A stretch of 18,778 nucleotides of DNA from NCBI GenBank assembly GCA_025351145.1, contig JANXWM010000071.1, positions 1 to 18,778 of the forward strand, in the 5' to 3' direction. A model generated the notes under the pieces. That model saw nothing but the letters and a program-made list of their open reading frames with translations, made no database searches and had not been told where the DNA came from. Made by a program: the position numbers and the translations under genes. Positions 15,951-18,778 of this stretch are shown in pieces (position 1 is the stretch's first letter; the number at the start of each line of letters is the position of its first letter). This DNA comes from Chitinophagaceae bacterium. Its GTDB lineage: Bacteria > Bacteroidota > Bacteroidia > Chitinophagales > Chitinophagaceae.

Positions 15951-16598
15951 CTATTGAGCAGAAAACAGCCAAACCAAACACAACTGGTCAAACAGTTTGT
16001 ACTGCAACTCTAAACTAAATGTTTCCTGTGAACGGATAAATGTTGCATCAATATATCCTGATTTTTCAAACTCAAAAGGCCGCAGTAAAATATGTTCACT
16101 AAAGTCAACACTCCCCCAGCCCCACCATTTAAATACAGCTTCCTTTGCGCCCCAAAGAACAGTTAGATGCTCAAGTTTGGAAGTTGTAACCGGAAACCCG
16201 AAACTGTAAACAGAAAACTGTTCCCTTTCTTTTTCGTTTAAAAATTTATTGCTGATGCGCAGTAGACGCTCTGTTGGGATTTCTATATCAATGCCCACTC
16301 TGTTTTCTTTACTTACAATGGCCGCAGCGTAATTACCACAGTGAGAAATGGAAAAATGATACTGCTCATAAGGCAGGTAGGGTTTTTTTGTATCGGCAAT
16401 TACAATTTCTTCGTAGGGAAAATCCGGGAAAAGGTATTTGAGCAGGTAGCGGCCAGCCAAATGCTGCAGCCGTTTATGCGGGTGCGTAATTTCTCTTTTC
16501 AGCGGCACTTCGCTGAGAAAAAAATCCTCCGGCTCTTCAATTTTCCAGATGCCGAGTTTTGTTTGCTCGTTGATATTATGTTGATAAAACAAAGGCAT
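15951..16598 (-). CDS. 4'-phosphopantetheinyl transferase superfamily protein
   Basis: Enzyme of 215 residues that transfers phosphopantetheine from CoA to carrier proteins. The Sfp-type motifs are all present: SISHCGNYA (83-91), GIDIE (102-106) with Asp104 and Glu106 as magnesium ligands, and LWGAKEAVFKWWG (148-160) with the conserved Lys-Glu pair. The length and two-half layout place it in the Sfp/Gsp group rather than AcpS, although in Bacteroidota such enzymes may also serve the fatty-acid carrier protein. No carrier protein or synthase gene is adjacent. The gene lies alone between two facing arms of the repeat family, and the TIR-like context makes its transfer history interesting. The ATG at 16598 follows an ATCGTAAATC-type repeat. 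Confidence 0.92.
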   Translation of the reverse strand: MPLFYQHNINEQTKLGIWKIEEPEDFFLSEVPLKREITHPHKRLQHLAGRYLLKYLFPDFPYEEIVIADTKKPYLPYEQYHFSISHCGNYAAAIVSKENRVGIDIEIPTERLLRISNKFLNEKEREQFSVYSFGFPVTTSKLEHLTVLWGAKEAVFKWWGWGSVDFSEHILLRPFEFEKSGYIDATFIRSQETFSLELQYKLFDQLCLVWLFSAQ

Positions 16599-16600
16599 TG

Positions 16601-16642
16601 GAAGATTTACAATTTTAGATTGCAGATTTACGATTTATTTGC
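16601..16642. repeat. ATCGTAAATC-type AT-rich repeat upstream of the transferase gene
   Basis: Reading toward the gene on the reverse strand, the sequence has AAATCGTAAATC, then GCAATCTAAAATTG, then TAAATC, ending three bases before the ATG. Related units occur before dcd at 16806-16835. Confidence 0.5.
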
Positions 16643-16740
16643 AGAATATTTGTTTTAAGCATTTCGGCCGCGGATAAAGAAGCCTGAATTGAAAAACAAA
16701 TGATGATTGCCCCGGCTGTTTGCTGAAATATATTCCGAAT

Positions 16741-16797
16741 GTACAAGAGTGCGACGCAACAGTTGATGCCATAAAAATCTTTAGCCTGGTTCATAAA
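16741..16797. repeat. Interspersed repeat arm, copy 6 right
   Basis: A 57-base arm from the exact 19-mer GTACAAGAGTGCGACGCAA (16741-16759) to AGCCTGGTTCATAAA (16783-16797). Sequence just inside it (GGCTGTT at 16714-16720 and onward) resembles the centres of copies 2 and 4, so part of the element centre is also preserved. It lies upstream of dcd. Confidence 0.88.
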
Positions 16798-16805
16798 ATT
16801 TGTAT

Positions 16806-16835
16806 TTAAAAATCGAAATCTATAAATCGTAAATA
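16806..16835. repeat. ATCGTAAAT-type AT-rich repeat upstream of dcd
   Basis: Contains AAATCGAAATC and ATAAATCGTAAAT, ending a few bases before the dcd ATG. It shares the ATAAATCGTAAAT unit with the region before the phosphopantetheinyl transferase gene in the opposite direction. Confidence 0.5.
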
Positions 16836-16838
16836 GCA

Positions 16839-17375
16839 ATGATTTTATCTGATAAACGCATACTGGAAGAAATAGAAAAGGGTACCATAAAACTTGTTCC
16901 TTACAACCGCGGTTGCCTTGGCAGCAACAGCTACGATGTGCATTTGGGAAAGTGGCTGGCTACTTACCGCGAACATATTTTAGATGCGAAAAAACACAAC
17001 GAAATAGAGTATTTCGAAATACCCGAAGATGGCTTTGTACTGTACCCGCATATTTTTTACCTTGGTGTTACAGATGAATATACTGAGACGCATGAGCATG
17101 TGCCTTTCTTAGAAGGCAAATCTTCTACAGGCCGCCTGGGTATTGACATTCACGCCACAGCAGGCAAAGGCGATGTAGGTTTTTGCGGCAACTGGACGCT
17201 GGAAATTTCTGTAAAGCAACCGGTTAAAGTTTATAAGGGGATGCCTATTGGCCAGCTAATCTATTTCCCGGTTGATGGCGAAGTTGAAGTGAAATACAAT
17301 GAGAAAAAAGATGCCAAATACAGCGGCCAGATAAGCAAACCGGTGGAGAGCATGATGTGGAAGAATAAATTTTAA
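16839..17375 (+). CDS. dcd: dCTP deaminase
   Basis: Cytosolic homotrimeric enzyme of 178 residues that converts dCTP to dUTP for thymidylate synthesis. Family features are MILSDKRI at the start, SNSYDVHLG (29-37), EGKSSTGRLGI (92-102) for phosphate binding, and HATAGKGDVGFCGNWTLEIS (105-124), where Glu122 is the expected catalytic base. GQLIYF (138-143) matches the region that in the family forms the nucleotide pocket. The variant GFCGNWTLEIS instead of the E. coli GWEGHWTLEL type is, to my knowledge, usual in Bacteroidota. A bifunctional deaminase-dUTPase cannot be excluded by sequence alone. The DUF1684 gene follows after three bases, so they are co-transcribed. Confidence 0.95.
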   Translation: MILSDKRILEEIEKGTIKLVPYNRGCLGSNSYDVHLGKWLATYREHILDAKKHNEIEYFEIPEDGFVLYPHIFYLGVTDEYTETHEHVPFLEGKSSTGRLGIDIHATAGKGDVGFCGNWTLEISVKQPVKVYKGMPIGQLIYFPVDGEVEVKYNEKKDAKYSGQISKPVESMMWKNKF

Positions 17376-17378
17376 CTG

Positions 17379-17978
17379 ATGAAACAATTTACCTGCATAG
17401 TTGCTTTGCTTTTTGTTTTGCATTACGCTTTTGCACAGATTGATTCTGGCATTATCAATGATATCAACCGGTTTCAGCAGGAGCTGATCAATGAGTATAA
17501 AGATCCAAAGGCTTCTCCTTTAAAGCCTGCCGAGCGGGAAAAATTTGGCGGCATAAAGTTTTTTGCGCTGGATACGCAGTACATGGTTACTGCAAAATTT
17601 GTAAAAACGCCGGGCGAAAAAATCTTCGAAATGCCATCGAGCGGCAAAGAGAAAAAACTGTACGTAAAATACGCTGAGGCGCAGTTTTCTTTGCATGGCA
17701 AACCATACAAGCTTAATATTTACCAGAACATCGACCTTACCAAAGACCGTAATTACAGGGATTATCTTTTCATCCCCTTCCGTGATGCAACGAGCGGTAA
17801 AGAAACCTACGGCGGCGGCAGGTATATTGATTTGAGGATACCTTACGGCGATAAAATTATCATCAATTTCAACAAAGCTTACCAGCCTTACTGTGCTTAT
17901 ACCGAAGGCTACAATTGCCCCATTCCGCCAAGAGAAAATTACCTGCCTGTAAAGATTGAAGCAGGCGTGCGTTTGTAA
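17379..17978 (+). CDS. Exported DUF1684 family protein
   Basis: Protein of 199 residues with a signal peptide (about 4-19, cleavage after AFA before Q). The DUF1684 signature is clear in the second half: FIPFRDATSGKETYGGGRY (131-149), NFNKAYQPYCAYTEGYNCPIPP (163-184) and ENYLPVKIEAG (186-196). Two cysteines (Cys172 and Cys180) in the conserved segment could be a disulphide or ligand pair in the periplasm. The biochemical function of the family is unknown to me. It starts three bases after dcd, but an exported protein and a nucleotide enzyme have no obvious functional link. The repeat element begins directly after its stop. Confidence 0.9.
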   Translation: MKQFTCIVALLFVLHYAFAQIDSGIINDINRFQQELINEYKDPKASPLKPAEREKFGGIKFFALDTQYMVTAKFVKTPGEKIFEMPSSGKEKKLYVKYAEAQFSLHGKPYKLNIYQNIDLTKDRNYRDYLFIPFRDATSGKETYGGGRYIDLRIPYGDKIIINFNKAYQPYCAYTEGYNCPIPPRENYLPVKIEAGVRL

Positions 17979-18236
17979 TTGAACCGTTTTTTTGTTGACC
18001 AACAGAGGGGCAGCTATCATCGTTCCTTGCGTCGCACTCTTGTACTGTTGGATATTTTATGAAGCTTTAACCGAAGCGGGTGCTTTAACTGCAGAGACGA
18101 AGAGACTTAAAGACAATACAACTGCTCTGCAGCTTTGAGCCTCTGCGGTTTATTGTATTTTGTTCAGTCCTGATCCGAATGTACAAGAGTGCGACGCAAC
18201 GATGTTTCATGCTTATACCTTAGCCCGGTAAATAAA
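17979..18236. repeat. Interspersed inverted-arm repeat, copy 7
   Basis: Occupies most of the 388-base gap between the DUF1684 gene and the SWIM protein gene. The left part begins TTGAACCG at 17979, directly after the stop codon, and reaches the exact 19-mer at 18027-18045. The left arm is about 10 bases longer than usual. The right arm starts with the exact 19-mer at 18181-18199 and ends AGCCCGGTAAATAAA (18222-18236). The 135-base centre holds a second, nested inverted repeat. Confidence 0.85.
18087..18150. repeat. Nested inverted repeat inside copy 7
   Basis: AACTGCAGAG (18087-18096) and CTCTGCGGTT (18141-18150) pair with one mismatch, with AGACGAAGAGACTTAAAG-like and GCTTTGAG sequence inside. 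It differs from the centres of the other copies. Confidence 0.5.
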
Positions 18237-18301
18237 TTCTCTTAACAGATATTTCATGTAGAAACTTCTTATTTCGTTTCGCTGGCTGCGCATAATTCCT
18301 T

Positions 18302-18309
18302 TACTTTTG
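18302..18309 (+). promoter_or_regulatory. Probable -7 box for the SWIM protein gene
   Basis: TACTTTTG matches TAnnTTTG exactly and is followed by C. It lies about 60 bases before the proposed TTG start. A -33 element is not clear; the sequence around 18276-18284 (GTTTCGCTG) is the nearest candidate. Confidence 0.5.
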
Positions 18310-18366
18310 CAAATTGGCCTTGTTTGAACCAAAAACCTTCTTTATTGATGAGATTGAAGGGCGGGT

Positions 18367-18778
18367 TTGAAGCTGCATGTAAATAAAAAAACTGTAAATC
18401 GCTTGGCTTTACCATACTTAGTAAAACACATTTATAACAACGGCACCGATGAAGTAATACGCCGGGGTAAAAAAATTTATGCTTCGGGCTATGCGGAGCT
18501 GATAGAACATGACGACCTGCTGAATTCTGCTATTTTCCGCATAAGGGATGATGCTTATGCTACCTATTACAAAGTGCACATCAATAAATTCCGCGACCCT
18601 AAAACAATTTCGATACGTTGCGGCTGCCCTTATAACCTGGGCGAAATTTGCAGGCATGAGGCTGCGGCACTTTTTCAGTTGCAGGAAATGCTTGATAAAA
18701 ATCAACTGGGCGAAAAGGAACTTAAATACGATCAACGGCATACAGTAGTAAAAATGAAGCTGCTGGAAATAAAGCTCA
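18367..18778 (+). CDS. SWIM zinc-finger protein, 5' part (possible SNF2-type helicase)
   Basis: An open frame running off the window end, 137 codons visible. It contains a SWIM zinc finger: RCGCPYNLGEICRHEAAALF, with Cys-X-Cys and Cys-X-His ligands encoded at about 18619-18660. Upstream text such as LALPYLVKHIYNNGTDEVIRRGKKIYASGYAELIEHDD fits the N-terminal region of large Bacteroidota proteins in which SWIM precedes an SNF2 ATPase; the ATPase part would be outside the window, so this is inference. No ATG exists in frame before the finger, and the frame is closed by a TGA at 18355-18357. I therefore chose TTG at 18367 (LKLHVNKKTVNRL) as the likely start. An ATG at 18348 is in another frame and stops after 12 codons. 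Confidence 0.8.
   Translation, partial: MKLHVNKKTVNRLALPYLVKHIYNNGTDEVIRRGKKIYASGYAELIEHDDLLNSAIFRIRDDAYATYYKVHINKFRDPKTISIRCGCPYNLGEICRHEAAALFQLQEMLDKNQLGEKELKYDQRHTVVKMKLLEIKL

Noticed and set aside
13680..17978. Acylase, phosphopantetheinyl transferase, dcd and DUF1684 as a natural-product or defence cluster
   Set aside because: No synthase, carrier protein, nuclease or sensor genes; strands and spacing show separate units.
2863..18236. Repeated 19-mers as a CRISPR array
   Set aside because: Copies occur in both orientations, kilobases apart, between genes, without regular spacers or cas genes.

Overview
The window looks like ordinary chromosome from a Bacteroidota bacterium, most likely Chitinophagaceae; the family-level placement is inference. 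Supporting signs are a low-to-moderate GC genome, A-rich start contexts without Shine-Dalgarno sequences, several TAnnTTTG-type -7 promoter boxes, the gene pair ftsH-LUD protein, the cluster rplM-rpsI-rpsB-tsf, a Bacteroidota-style dCTP deaminase, and a DUF1684 protein. There is no tRNA, rRNA, CRISPR array, phage or transposase gene.

Layout: (1) 71-2790, ftsH overlapping a LUD-domain (LutC-like) gene. (2) 3219-6320, a forward operon of a gamma-glutamylcyclotransferase-like protein, LpxH-type UDP-diacylglucosamine hydrolase, an exported propeller-like protein and an MscS channel. (3) 6537-10402, a reverse block: translation genes rplM-rpsI-rpsB, then tsf behind its own terminator and promoter, then a SAM methyltransferase. 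(4) 10785-13423, a reverse pair: exported sugar-isomerase-like TIM barrel and exported TPR protein. (5) 13680-15869, a periplasmic penicillin-acylase-type Ntn hydrolase (reverse), followed by a 4'-phosphopantetheinyl transferase (reverse). (6) 16839-17978, dcd and a DUF1684 protein (forward). (7) 18367 to the window end, the 5' part of a SWIM zinc-finger protein.

The most striking non-coding signal is an interspersed repeat family in seven of the intergenic gaps. Each full copy has two ~57-bp arms facing each other. An arm runs from a TTTTTGAACCRGGCT-like outer tip to an inner 19-mer TTGCGTCGCACTCTTGTAC. The arms flank a 70-200 bp centre, and two centres share an exact 15-mer. The 19-mer is perfect eight times in 18.8 kb, and several more copies are decayed. 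One pair of arms brackets the phosphopantetheinyl transferase gene, one copy exactly fills a convergent gene gap, and one arm tip appears to form part of the rpsB terminator. It looks like a non-autonomous mobile or REP/MITE-type element. I could not identify it with any named family, and no mobilising gene is in the window. At least three other short repeat types lie in the gaps, one inserted into an arm of the main family and one nested in a centre.

No coding cluster here forms a recognisable defence, secretion or biosynthetic system; the genes are mostly housekeeping or envelope genes.
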